64,000 nt of DNA from NCBI RefSeq assembly GCF_024707525.1, contig NZ_CP062231.1, positions 5,493,501 through 5,557,500 of the forward strand. The letters are read 5' to 3'. The notes beneath the pieces are model-generated. The model searched no databases. It was not told the origin of the DNA and saw only the letters and a program-made list of their open reading frames with translations. Position 1 is the stretch's first letter; each line of letters opens with the position of its first letter. Shown one piece after another: positions 19,027-31,012 of the stretch. The stretch comes from Rhizobium sp. TH2. GTDB lineage: Bacteria > Pseudomonadota > Alphaproteobacteria > Rhizobiales > Rhizobiaceae. A program made the translations under genes and the position numbers.

Positions 19027-19173
19027 TGCGTTTGACTAGGTCCGCACTATCCGCTGCCGCCTCTTTCGAGAGGCCGTGTCGATCGTTGCAGCAGGCAAAA
19101 CGACCATCTTCTCCCTATATGACTTCTGCGCTCGCTCCCAAGGGCGCTCAAGCACAGCAAGGATGGAGTTTCC

Positions 19174-20070
19174 ATGACTGACAAATTACCCGAGAACAAT
19201 TTTCCCGCCGGCTATGAAGTGCCCAAGGTCTGGACCTGGGACAAGGGCAATGGCGGTACTTTCGCCAGTATCAACCGCCCGATTGCCGGCCCAACGCATG
19301 ACAAGGAACTGCCGGTCGGCAAGCACCCGCTGCAGCTCTATTCGCTCGCCACGCCCAATGGCCAGAAGGTGACGATCATGCTCGAAGAGCTGCTCGCACT
19401 TGGCCACAAGGGCGCGGAATACGATGCCTGGCTGATCAAGATCGGCGACGGCGACCAGTTCGGCTCCGGCTTCGTCGGGGTCAATCCGAATTCCAAAATC
19501 CCCGCCTTGATGGATCGCTCGACACCTGAGCCGACCCGCGTCTTCGAATCCGGTTCGATCCTGGTCTATCTCGCGGAGAAATTCGGTGCCTTCCTGCCCA
19601 AGGATCTCAAGGGCCGCACCGAGGCGATGAACTGGCTGTTCTGGCAGATGGGTTCAGCACCCTTCCTCGGCGGTGGCTTCGGTCACTTCTTCGCCTATGC
19701 ACCAATGCACATCAAATATGCCATCGATCGCTATGCGATGGAGGTGAAGCGCCAGATGGACGTGCTCGACCGCCATCTCGCCGATCACCCGTTCCTCGCG
19801 GGTTCGGAATACTCGATCGCCGACATGGCGACCTGGCCCTGGTACGGAAGGCTGGCGCTCAACCAGGCCTATGGCGACGCCGGCAAGTTCCTCGAGGTCG
19901 ATACCTACAAGCATGTCCAGCGCTGGACCGCCGAGATCGCGGCACGTCCCGCGGTCAAGCGCGGCTGCATGGTGAACCGCGTGTCGGGCGATCCGGCCGA
20001 CCAACTGCCGGAACGCCATGACGCCTCGGACTTCGAGACCAGGACCGCCGACAAGCTCGCCACGGCCTGA
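19174..20070 (+). CDS. yghU: YghU-type glutathione-dependent disulfide-bond oxidoreductase
   Basis: The 298-residue glutathione transferase-fold protein matches the YghU/YfcG nu-class by its long N-terminal lead (PAGYEVPKVWTWDKGNGGTFASINRPIAGPTHDKELPVG). A thioredoxin-like half with LYSLATPNGQKVTIMLEELLA and an all-helical C-terminal half (about 140-290) follow. It probably uses glutathione to reduce disulfides in the cytosol. It sits between pccB and pccA on the same strand without an obvious pathway link. Confidence 0.92.
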   Translation: MTDKLPENNFPAGYEVPKVWTWDKGNGGTFASINRPIAGPTHDKELPVGKHPLQLYSLATPNGQKVTIMLEELLALGHKGAEYDAWLIKIGDGDQFGSGFVGVNPNSKIPALMDRSTPEPTRVFESGSILVYLAEKFGAFLPKDLKGRTEAMNWLFWQMGSAPFLGGGFGHFFAYAPMHIKYAIDRYAMEVKRQMDVLDRHLADHPFLAGSEYSIADMATWPWYGRLALNQAYGDAGKFLEVDTYKHVQRWTAEIAARPAVKRGCMVNRVSGDPADQLPERHDASDFETRTADKLATA

Positions 20071-20152
20071 CAATAGACAGGAGGCGGCCCGGCCTTGCAT
20101 CGGGCCGTCTCATCACAAGCATCGCCTCGGCCCATCCGGAAGCAACCACTTC

Positions 20153-22156
<2,004 letters not shown>

Positions 22157-22169
22157 GATGGATGTGCGC

Positions 22170-22520
22170 TTATTCCGTGCTGCTCAGTCGCCTCAGCATA
22201 TGCTGCCGATGGTCTTGGCCGCCGAAGAAAATCGCCAGAATGCAAACGGTCTTCTTTGCTTCGTCAACGTCGAAGTAGAACACGGCGCTCTCCTTCGTAA
22301 CGCTACGCAGCCCCGGTGCCAGTTGCGGCAGAAGCGTTCCCTGGTGTGGGGCAATCGCAATCGAGTCGAGGGCAGCCTCGATCTTGCGCGCACGTGCCGC
22401 CGCGCGTTGGATGGCGTCTGGCAGCGGATCGCCCAGGTTGACATAGGACTCGACCAGATGTCGAATAATAATGCGGAGATCTTGGTCGCTGTCGAGCGAC
22501 CGGATGACCTCAAAGGCCAT
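22170..22520 (-). CDS. RelE/ParE-family toxin
   Basis: The 116-residue protein has the RelE/ParE fold pattern: DLRIIIRHLVESYVNLGD helix, a middle ALDSIAIAPHQGTLLPQLAPGLRSVTKESAVFYFDVDE strand region and a C-terminal VCILAIFFGGQDHRQHMLRRL. ParE toxins target gyrase and RelE toxins cleave mRNA; which applies here cannot be told. It overlaps the upstream antitoxin gene by 11 bp. It is antisense-oriented to the surrounding pcc genes. Confidence 0.8.
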   Translation of the reverse strand: MAFEVIRSLDSDQDLRIIIRHLVESYVNLGDPLPDAIQRAAARARKIEAALDSIAIAPHQGTLLPQLAPGLRSVTKESAVFYFDVDEAKKTVCILAIFFGGQDHRQHMLRRLSSTE

Positions 22521-22779
22521 AGGATTTTCTCGTCTCGGAAATTATGTCTTCGAGATGCTGACGACTTTCCTCGCGGGTCAAAAACTCTCCCGCTCGGCGC
22601 TTGGAGATCAGACCCCGCAGCGCTTGGAGCTCGGCTTCCTTTAACTCCGTCTCTTCTCGGAGGAGTTCAAGCCCACGTTGCACGACGGCGCTCAGGCTCG
22701 AATATCGCCCATCCTCTACGAGTTGACGGGCAAATATCTCCTGCTGGTCTGAAATCGAGACGGATGCTTTCACGGTCAT
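22510..22779 (-). CDS. ParD-family ribbon-helix-helix antitoxin
   Basis: The 89-residue protein starts with the RHH strand and helices typical of ParD (VKASVSISDQQEIFARQLVEDGRYSSLSAVVQRGLELLREE). Its C-terminal tail (FLTREESRQHLEDIISETRKSYGL) would bind and neutralise the toxin. It precedes the toxin with an 11-bp overlap, the usual antitoxin-first order. The RHH domain should autoregulate the pair. Confidence 0.85.
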   Translation of the reverse strand: MTVKASVSISDQQEIFARQLVEDGRYSSLSAVVQRGLELLREETELKEAELQALRGLISKRRAGEFLTREESRQHLEDIISETRKSYGL

Positions 22780-22810
22780 GTGACGGTGCTCCTAATGCAT
22801 CTTTACATTA

Positions 22811-22821
22811 CTACTCAGTAG
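22811..22821. promoter_or_regulatory. Candidate operator of the ParDE-like module
   Basis: The odd-centred palindrome CTACT-C-AGTAG lies 32 bp upstream of the antitoxin start, in its AT-rich promoter region. RHH antitoxins bind such short palindromes; binding here is inferred. Confidence 0.35.
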
Positions 22822-22852
22822 CATTGCGGTCAACGGGCTGGATGGTGACGCC

Positions 22853-23484
22853 ATGAAAAAGCCCACCTCCATGGCCGCCCTCGAAAAACTCGGCCGTGTC
22901 CGCCTCTCCAAATCCTTCTTCATGCGCGAATTTCTCTATTCGGAGATCGCCAATCTCCACGCCATGCCGAACATCCCCGACGATCCCGATCTCGCGATCG
23001 AAGCCGGAACGCGGCTTTGCGAGGATCTGCTGGAGCCGCTGCAGGATCGCTTCGGCCGCATCGCCATTCGCTCAGCCTATCGCACTGGCGAGGTCAATGC
23101 CTTCGGCAACCGACATAATTACAGCTGCGCCCGCAACGAATCGACCTGGGCCGATCACATCTGGGATCGGCGCGACGCCCTGGGCCGCATGGGCGCCACG
23201 GCCACCGTCGTCGTCCCCTGGTTCGCCGACCAGTACGAGAAGGGTTCCGACTGGCGGGCGCTCGCCTGGTGGATCCACGACCATCTGCCCTACTCGCATC
23301 TCTATTTCTTCCCGATCCGTGCCGCCTTCAACATCCGCTGGCGCGAAGATCCGGAGCGCCGCATCGACTCCTACATCGCCCCCAAGGGAACCCTGACCAA
23401 AAGGGGGATGGCCAATTGGGACGGCGAGCATTCGGATGAATACGCCTGGTTTTCAGGCGGTACCTATGAAATTGGACCACGCCA

Positions 23485-23488
<4 letters not shown>
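22853..23488 (+). CDS. Peptidase M15-like hypothetical protein
   Basis: The 211-residue protein resembles the M15A/D-Ala-D-Ala carboxypeptidase-like fold at its start: [18 protein letters not shown], then [28 protein letters not shown], equivalent to the SGYRS..N segment. The usual HxxxxxxD zinc motif is not obvious, although DHIWDRRD and SHLYFF supply His residues. It may be an inactive or divergent member. Its stop overlaps the scpA start by 4 bp (ATGA), so translation is coupled to methylmalonyl-CoA mutase. No signal peptide is seen. Confidence 0.5.
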
Positions 23489-25626
<2,138 letters not shown>

Positions 25627-25627
25627 C

Positions 25628-26035
25628 ATGCTGGGCAGGGTCAACCACATCGCACTCGCCGTGCCGAATCTCGAAGTCGCTATCGCCCGCTACCGCGATA
25701 GCCTCGGCGCTACGATCTCGGTACCGCAGCCACTGCCTGAGCATGGCGTCACCGTCGTCTTCGTCATCTTCGACAATACCAAGGTCGAACTGCTCGAACC
25801 GCTTGGCGAGAACTCCTCCATTGCAGGCTTCCTGGCCAAGAACCCCGATGGCGGCATGCACCACATCTGCTACGAAGTCACCGACATCATCGCCGCCCGC
25901 GACCAGTTGAGGGCGGCCGGCGCCCGCGTGCTCGGCGGCGGGGAACCGAAGATCGGCGCCCATGGCAACCCGGTGCTCTTCCTGCATCCCAAGGATTTCT
26001 TCGGTACACTTATCGAGCTGGAAGAAGTTCGTTAG
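25628..26035 (+). CDS. mce: Methylmalonyl-CoA epimerase
   Basis: The 135-residue vicinal-oxygen-chelate protein has GRVNHIALAVPNLEVAIARYRDSLGA at its start (first metal His) and MHHICYEVTDI at the repeat. The final metal Glu lies in LIELEEVR. It converts (S)- to (R)-methylmalonyl-CoA, linking the carboxylase and mutase products. It begins one base after the scpA stop, so the two are clearly in one operon. Confidence 0.95.
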   Translation: MLGRVNHIALAVPNLEVAIARYRDSLGATISVPQPLPEHGVTVVFVIFDNTKVELLEPLGENSSIAGFLAKNPDGGMHHICYEVTDIIAARDQLRAAGARVLGGGEPKIGAHGNPVLFLHPKDFFGTLIELEEVR

Positions 26036-26059
26036 AGTTCGACCAAAGGGAGCGGATTC

Positions 26060-26416
26060 ATGCTCAACGTGAAAGTTTATAGCGGCAACCTGTTAATCGG
26101 CACCGCCGATCTTTTCGCAACAGACCCGCCGATGGGCGTTGCCGGCGGCAAGCTCTCGGTCACGTCAGATTATGGCAAGGTTCGCCTGGCAATCGATTCA
26201 TTGAATAGCAATCCGCAACCGGATTGGTCGGCTCTGGACCTCAAGGCCCTCACCAATGACGGCAAAGAAGTGCATTCCGTGGGCGGCATCCTGATCAGCG
26301 ATCTTGTCGATGTCTATATCGATGAGGCTCCGGATATCGACATCCTCGGCATTGCCGATGCCTACGAGCTTTGGTTCGGCACGGATCCAGCCTACCGCGC
26401 ATATTACGGCACCTGA
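26060..26416 (+). CDS. Hypothetical protein, 118 residues
   Basis: A soluble, acidic protein with no signal peptide and no motif I recognise. It alternates short beta-like stretches (LNVKVYSGNLLIGTADLFATDPPMGVAGG) and ends with an aromatic tail (ELWFGTDPAYRAYYGT). AAAGGGAG lies 10 nt upstream of the ATG. It is 24 bp after mce and may ride on the same transcript, though nothing ties it to propionate metabolism. Confidence 0.55.
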   Translation: MLNVKVYSGNLLIGTADLFATDPPMGVAGGKLSVTSDYGKVRLAIDSLNSNPQPDWSALDLKALTNDGKEVHSVGGILISDLVDVYIDEAPDIDILGIADAYELWFGTDPAYRAYYGT

Positions 26417-26423
26417 GTCCTGA

Positions 26424-26687
26424 TTAGCCGCGCTTCCGCGCTCCCAATATCCAGCGCCAGATCGTCCCGCCGAGATATTTATTGAAGACGACGAAATAGG
26501 CGATGATCAGCAGGAAGCAGACGGCCGCCGGCACGCCTGTCAGGCTGAAGCCGGTCCCGGTCAGCCCGCCCGTTGCCCACGCGACGAGGAAACCCAGCAC
26601 GAAGAAGGCGGTGATGAAGTCGAGGATCGCTGCCAGCACAAGGCGCCAGGTTGCCGGGCGTTGGGTCGTTTGCGGTGCGTCAGTCAT
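26424..26687 (-). CDS. RDD-like small membrane protein
   Basis: The ~87-residue protein has two hydrophobic helices (LVLAAILDFITAFFVLGFLVAW and PAAVCFLLIIAYFVVFNKY). The RDD-type ending GGTIWRWILGARKRG follows. Start at 26687 is supported by a GGGAGGAGA ribosome site; the frame extends farther upstream without one. The family is widespread and of unclear function. It converges on the 118-residue gene. Confidence 0.65.
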   Translation of the reverse strand: MTDAPQTTQRPATWRLVLAAILDFITAFFVLGFLVAWATGGLTGTGFSLTGVPAAVCFLLIIAYFVVFNKYLGGTIWRWILGARKRG

Positions 26688-26876
26688 ATCGTCTCCTCCC
26701 GTTGGGCTGGAGAGTAGCCTCGAGCGCGAGCTGCGCACAAGATGCGTAGAGGATGGCGCCGTCAAATTTCCGACGGCAAGCGACCATTCTCAACGCAGAG
26801 ATGCGTCCAGTTTGTTGTCCCTTGCCGTGAAACCTGAAAGCTGGGCTGTTCGCAATCAGATCGAGGAGGATTTGAC

Positions 26877-27038
26877 GTGGCCTACAGAAAGAGAAAAGGC
26901 AAGGACACCTGGCATTGGTGCAGGAACTGCTCCAATTGGCCCACAACGGACTATGAGGAGAAGCCCTCAAAGCCTTCCGGGGGCGAACTTTGCAATGAAT
27001 GCCTGGCGAAGGACAAAGCCGGCACTTGCACCAAGTAG
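26877..27038 (+). CDS. Small CxxC...CxxC zinc-ribbon-like protein
   Basis: A 53-residue frame starts at GTG 26877, nine bases after a GAGGAGG ribosome site, and stops at TAG 27036-27038. It begins MAYRKRKGKDTWHWCRNCSN and contains a second pair LCNECL plus a later Cys. The two CxxC knuckles, WHWCRNC and LCNEC, about 27 residues apart, suggest a zinc-binding protein. The strong ribosome site and cysteine pattern argue for a real gene. Function is unknown. Confidence 0.65.
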   Translation: MAYRKRKGKDTWHWCRNCSNWPTTDYEEKPSKPSGGELCNECLAKDKAGTCTK

Positions 27039-27091
27039 TGTGTGCGGCAAGAGCCCCTCTTCCGTTGATACGGGAGAGGGCACTCCGGCAG

Positions 27092-27712
27092 TTACTTCAA
27101 AAACCGCTCCACCGCCTCGATCTCGTTACGGCGGATCTCATGGCCGCCATCGTGCCAGTCGAGTTCGACCTTCACTCCTTGCGCGGCGAGATAATCGGCC
27201 AGCGCCTGGGTCACACGCGCCGGTCCGATCGGATCGGTGCGGCCGGCGGTGATCAGCACATCGACGCCCTCGAGCGCCGGATTATCCTTCGCTGCGAACG
27301 GGATCAGCGGATGCATCAACACCGCCTTGTCGAACAGCCTGCCCTTCTCGATCAGCACATTGGCGAGGATATTGGCGCCGTTGGAGAAGCCCAGCCCGAT
27401 CACCTCGGATGCCCCGTACTCCGCCTTGAGGGCCGATACGAAGCCGGCGAACTTTTCCGTTGCCCGTGCAAGATCGTCCATGTCATAGACGCCCTCGCCG
27501 GTGCGCTTGAAGAAGCGTGCCGCGCCATATTCGCTGACATCGCCGCGCGGCGAGATGATCGTCGCATCCGCTATCAGGTCGCTGCCGAATTCGAAGAACT
27601 GGTTCTCGTCGCCGCCCGTGCCGTGCAGCACGAAAAAGATCGGCTTGCCCTGTGCACCCGGCTTCACCCGATGCACGTAGCCATGCTCTCTCGAAAGTTC
27701 GATCGTTGCCAT
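27092..27712 (-). CDS. Carboxylesterase/phospholipase-type alpha/beta hydrolase (MhqD-like)
   Basis: The 206-residue protein has the oxyanion region PIFFVLHGTGGDENQFFEF, nucleophile elbow GLGFSNGAN (Ser about residue 110), Asp in ITAGRTDP and His in WHDGGHEI, the full catalytic triad of the family. It starts immediately after the stop of the ring-cleaving dioxygenase gene. That pairing (dioxygenase plus esterase) resembles mhqO-mhqD of quinone-resistance loci in Bacillus. Confidence 0.85.
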   Translation of the reverse strand: MATIELSREHGYVHRVKPGAQGKPIFFVLHGTGGDENQFFEFGSDLIADATIISPRGDVSEYGAARFFKRTGEGVYDMDDLARATEKFAGFVSALKAEYGASEVIGLGFSNGANILANVLIEKGRLFDKAVLMHPLIPFAAKDNPALEGVDVLITAGRTDPIGPARVTQALADYLAAQGVKVELDWHDGGHEIRRNEIEAVERFLK

Positions 27713-28645
27713 TTAAGCCTCCAGCGGCTGCAATGTCTGGGTCAGGATGGACCTGAGATGCTCGTGTTGTGTCGGTAGCTTCAGGCCCTCACCGAGATGT
27801 TTCGTATCCTCGTCGCGGTTGAAACCCGGCTCGTTGGTGGCGACTTCGAACAGCACGCCGCCCGGGGTCCGGAAATAGATCGCCCAGAAATAATCGCGGT
27901 CGATCACCGGTGTCACCTGATAGCCCGTATCCATCAGCGCCTTGCGCACTTCAAGCTGGGTCTCGCGGTTGTCGACCGCAAAGGCCACATGGTGCACGGA
28001 GCCCGCGCCCTGCAGGCCGCGATTGATATTGGGCATCGTTTCGAGGTCGATGAACTTCGCGTCGTTGCCGCCGGGCATGATCAGGCGGGTGACGCCGTCC
28101 TTGGCTTCGAACTGCTCATAGCCCATGAACTTCATCAGCTCGGCCGTCGCACCCTCGTCACGCAGCCGCATGGCCACCGAATGGAAACCTCGGATCGCAT
28201 GATCGACGCTGACGCCGTTCTCGGTCCACGGATCGCGGCTATCGTCCTTCACCTCGACAAGTGCGAAACCGTCGCCATCGGGGCCGGCAAATTCCAGCCG
28301 CTTCTCGCCGAATGTCTCGTCGCGCTTGATGCCGGTGACGCCCTGCTTTGCAAGTCGCTCTTCCCAGAAGCCGAGCGAGCTCTGGGGCACCGAGAACACG
28401 GTCGTGCCGACCTCACCCGTGCCCGGCCGTCCACGGCCGATATTGGGGAAGGGAAAATAGGTCATCACGGTGCCCGGCGTGCCCACCTCATCGCCATAAT
28501 AGAGATGATAGACATCCGGCGCATCGAAATTGACGGTCTTCTTCACGCGGCGCAGGCCGAGCGTATGGGTGAAGAACTGGTTGTTCGTCCTTGCATCCGC
28601 AGCCATCGACGTGACGTGATGCAGGCCCTTGATCTGGTTCAACAT
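27713..28645 (-). CDS. Ring-cleaving dioxygenase, VOC family (MhqO/LinE-like)
   Basis: The ~310-residue glyoxalase-fold protein starts GLHHVTSMAADARTNNQFFTHTLGLRRVKKTVNFD. The repeat RGFHSVAMRL and the later HHVAFAVDNRETQLE supply further metal ligands, with a final FEVATNEPGF. The family opens aromatic rings of hydroquinone-type substrates using Fe(II). The start at 28645 removes a basic upstream extension. It is co-transcribed with the MhqD-like esterase (0-bp gap). Confidence 0.88.
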   Translation of the reverse strand: MLNQIKGLHHVTSMAADARTNNQFFTHTLGLRRVKKTVNFDAPDVYHLYYGDEVGTPGTVMTYFPFPNIGRGRPGTGEVGTTVFSVPQSSLGFWEERLAKQGVTGIKRDETFGEKRLEFAGPDGDGFALVEVKDDSRDPWTENGVSVDHAIRGFHSVAMRLRDEGATAELMKFMGYEQFEAKDGVTRLIMPGGNDAKFIDLETMPNINRGLQGAGSVHHVAFAVDNRETQLEVRKALMDTGYQVTPVIDRDYFWAIYFRTPGGVLFEVATNEPGFNRDEDTKHLGEGLKLPTQHEHLRSILTQTLQPLEA

Positions 28646-28789
28646 GGGTTTCTTCTTTCTCCGGCCCGTGCCGGTACTGATTGGATGACGCTTATATGCG
28701 CCTCCCCGGGCGGTTCGGATATACCTCGCCGCGAGCACGGATTGTCTTCAAATATTGAACGATAAATAGAAAATTATATGGCGAATGGT

Positions 28790-29635
28790 TTACGATGGCC
28801 GACGGCAAAGCAAGGGCAACCCATACATCGGCTCAATGCGCTTGATCGCATCGGCCAGGCTTTCATGGGAGACATCCATGGTGAAACCGCTCGAATGGAT
28901 CATCATTCCGGCATCGACCATGATCGCGACATGCCCCTTCCAGAACACGAGGTCGCCGCGCTTGAGTTCGTTCCGGCCGATCTCGGTCCCGATCGAGGCG
29001 CGCTGCATGTCCGTATCGCGGAGCACTGCTTTGCCCGTCATCATCATCGACAGTTGCACCAGACCCGAGCAATCGAGCCCGAAGCCCGAGCGCCCGCCCC
29101 AGAGATAGGGTGAGGCGAGAAAGCGTGTCGCCACCGACACATAGTCGTCCGAGATGGGCATATCGACTTCGGCCACATGCTTGGCGATCACCGCGCCGCC
29201 GTCGACCAGCAGATATCGCGTGCCGCGCGTCTCGGCCTCGCCGGTCACGGTGATCCGGCTGCCCATCGAAAGCGCTGTGGCCGTCGGCCGCTTCATGTCA
29301 GGCTCGGAATAGACGAACGTGCGGGGCGCCGTCACCCAATGGGTGGGCTCGGCACCGGGTCCACCAAGTGCTGTCTCCTCGACATAGCCGACATAGTCAT
29401 CGACGCCCGATTTCACCCAGGCCCAGCCGTTGGCGCGGTCGAGCACGCTCACCGGTTCGCCGAACAAAAGCTCCGTATCCATGCCGGATGTCGTGCTTGG
29501 CTGCGGTCGCATCGCCGTCGTGGATGCGATCAAGCGGGCAGGCCTACCCTCGACAAAGCGCAGGGCCTCCACCTGACCCTCAAGCCTCTTCTCGGCAAGG
29601 TCGGTGCGAAAAGCGTTCAGGCGGCGATCGAGCAT
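28790..29635 (-). CDS. NlpC/P60 family (C40) endopeptidase with SH3-like domains
   Basis: The 281-residue protein has SH3b-like repeats in its first ~140 residues. A C40 domain follows, with the nucleophile in RSGFGLDCSGLVQLSMM, His in GHVAIMVDAGMMIHSSGF and a downstream polar residue. C40 enzymes cut peptide crosslinks in murein. No clear signal peptide is visible, as in other rhizobial YkfC-like members that recycle cytosolic muropeptides. It lies 7 bp after the MarR gene. Confidence 0.9.
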   Translation of the reverse strand: MLDRRLNAFRTDLAEKRLEGQVEALRFVEGRPARLIASTTAMRPQPSTTSGMDTELLFGEPVSVLDRANGWAWVKSGVDDYVGYVEETALGGPGAEPTHWVTAPRTFVYSEPDMKRPTATALSMGSRITVTGEAETRGTRYLLVDGGAVIAKHVAEVDMPISDDYVSVATRFLASPYLWGGRSGFGLDCSGLVQLSMMMTGKAVLRDTDMQRASIGTEIGRNELKRGDLVFWKGHVAIMVDAGMMIHSSGFTMDVSHESLADAIKRIEPMYGLPLLCRRPS

Positions 29636-29642
29636 GTTGTCC

Positions 29643-29990
29643 TCAAGTGAGCTGTCGGCCCCGGTCGATGATCAGGTCCCCGAATTTCTCAAGATAAAGC
29701 GCACCGGTCAATGTTCTTTTAATGATCACATTGCGGCGGTCGCGGTCGTCGCGCACGCGATCGACAATGCCCATCTCGCCCATCGTGTTGAGTGCCCGCG
29801 TGATCACCGGCTTGGTCACGCCAAGCGTCGCCGCCAGCCCCCGCACCGTGTGCGGCGGCGGCACGAGATAGATATGCAGCAGGATCGCCACCTGCCGCAT
29901 GGTCAGGTCGACATCTCCCGCCTTCACCTGTTCCAGCGAAACCTGGTGCCAGAGGCCGAGCGCCTGCGAGGCGGTAAGTTCGACGGGCAA
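29643..29990 (-). CDS. MarR-family transcriptional regulator
   Basis: The 115-residue winged-helix protein has DLTMRQVAILLHIYLVPPPHTVRGLAATLGVTKPVITRALNTMGEMGIVDRVRDDRDRRNVIIKRT, a full MarR-type reading helix and wing (quoted as region; key parts GVTKPVITRALN and RDDRDRRN). It uses a TTG start at 29990 after GGAG. It heads a minus-strand set with NlpC/P60, dioxygenase and esterase, and could regulate it in response to phenolic compounds, as MhqR does; that role is inference. Confidence 0.8.
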   Translation of the reverse strand: MPVELTASQALGLWHQVSLEQVKAGDVDLTMRQVAILLHIYLVPPPHTVRGLAATLGVTKPVITRALNTMGEMGIVDRVRDDRDRRNVIIKRTLTGALYLEKFGDLIIDRGRQLT

Positions 29991-30208
29991 CGGCCGGCTC
30001 CGGAAAAATCGTTTCGAGACCGTTCCATTTTCCGCGAAAGGCCCGGCGAGGGCAAGCGCTTCCGGCGAGGAGGGTTAATCGACAAAGATGATGCGATGAA
30101 GCTGCGGACGGGGAATTTCGAGCTTTAGTCGAGGGGCAAGACCTCACCCATCCTATATGCAACTGGGGGCGTCGCCTCGGCCATGTAGTGCGATGCACAA
30201 TCAGTGGC

Positions 30209-30904
30209 TCAAAGGGAGTAGTCGGCTTCGTCGAAATGCCTCAACTTGACATTGAGGAGCGTGACCCTGCCGCCTTCCTCGAATGTAATCACGACATTGT
30301 CGCCTGACTTGGTGATCTCGAATGGATCGTCCCTTTGTATGTAAAGGTGATCCTGGAGCACCCCACCTCCATTGGCATCGAAATCGGTGATGACATCCCT
30401 GGCTGACTTGTCGCGGATGAAGAACTCGTCGAACCCCAAGCCGCCTGTGAGCTTGTCATTGCCTTCGCCGCCCATGATGTCATCGGCGCCCTTACCACCA
30501 TTCACGATATCGTTGCCGTTGAAGCTCTGTAGAATATCCGGCAGCGCGGTGCCGACCACAACGTCGTCGTTTCTAAGAGAATATTTGAACATGCCGGCAA
30601 AGTCTTCACCATTTGAACCGGAGATCACCTTCCATTGAAAGGCGTCGATCCTTGCATCGCTTTCGATCAGGTAGGGATTGTTGTTCGCGTCGAGATAGCT
30701 GAATTTCGTGATCGTTCCGCCTGTCGGATCGTTGGACTGGAATGTCAGGTTCGTGCCTACGATTCTTATCTTATCTCCGGTTAGCCAATCGATGAAGATC
30801 GCCGACTTGGCGGTTGCACCGGCTTGAAGGACTAGACGCTCCACGGCGTAATGTTGGTAGATACCCTCATCGCCCAAACCCTCAATGAACTTTACGTTGG
30901 CCAT
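30209..30904 (-). CDS. RTX-type calcium-binding protein, small
   Basis: The ~231-residue protein has one short block of RTX nonapeptides at about residues 130-165 (SFNGNDIVNGGKGADDIMGGEGNDKLTGGLGFDEF). A beta-rich C-terminus ending in FDEADYSL follows. Such proteins are exported by type I secretion through an uncleaved C-terminal signal and bind calcium outside. No ABC/HlyD exporter is encoded in the window. The start at 30904 follows GGGAG. Confidence 0.75.
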   Translation of the reverse strand: MANVKFIEGLGDEGIYQHYAVERLVLQAGATAKSAIFIDWLTGDKIRIVGTNLTFQSNDPTGGTITKFSYLDANNNPYLIESDARIDAFQWKVISGSNGEDFAGMFKYSLRNDDVVVGTALPDILQSFNGNDIVNGGKGADDIMGGEGNDKLTGGLGFDEFFIRDKSARDVITDFDANGGGVLQDHLYIQRDDPFEITKSGDNVVITFEEGGRVTLLNVKLRHFDEADYSL

Positions 30905-31012
30905 GACACACTCCCGAGCTCCGTGCGCGGGTAAGTATAGCATCATTTACAGCGATTTCATTATCACCGATCCACACGGGTGGGGGTGGTGCGCGGTCTC
31001 TTCGAACCGCGT

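Noticed and set aside
22158..22856. 232-residue plus-strand frame after pccA
   Set aside because: It is antisense to an overlapping toxin-antitoxin pair with clear ParD and RelE/ParE patterns.
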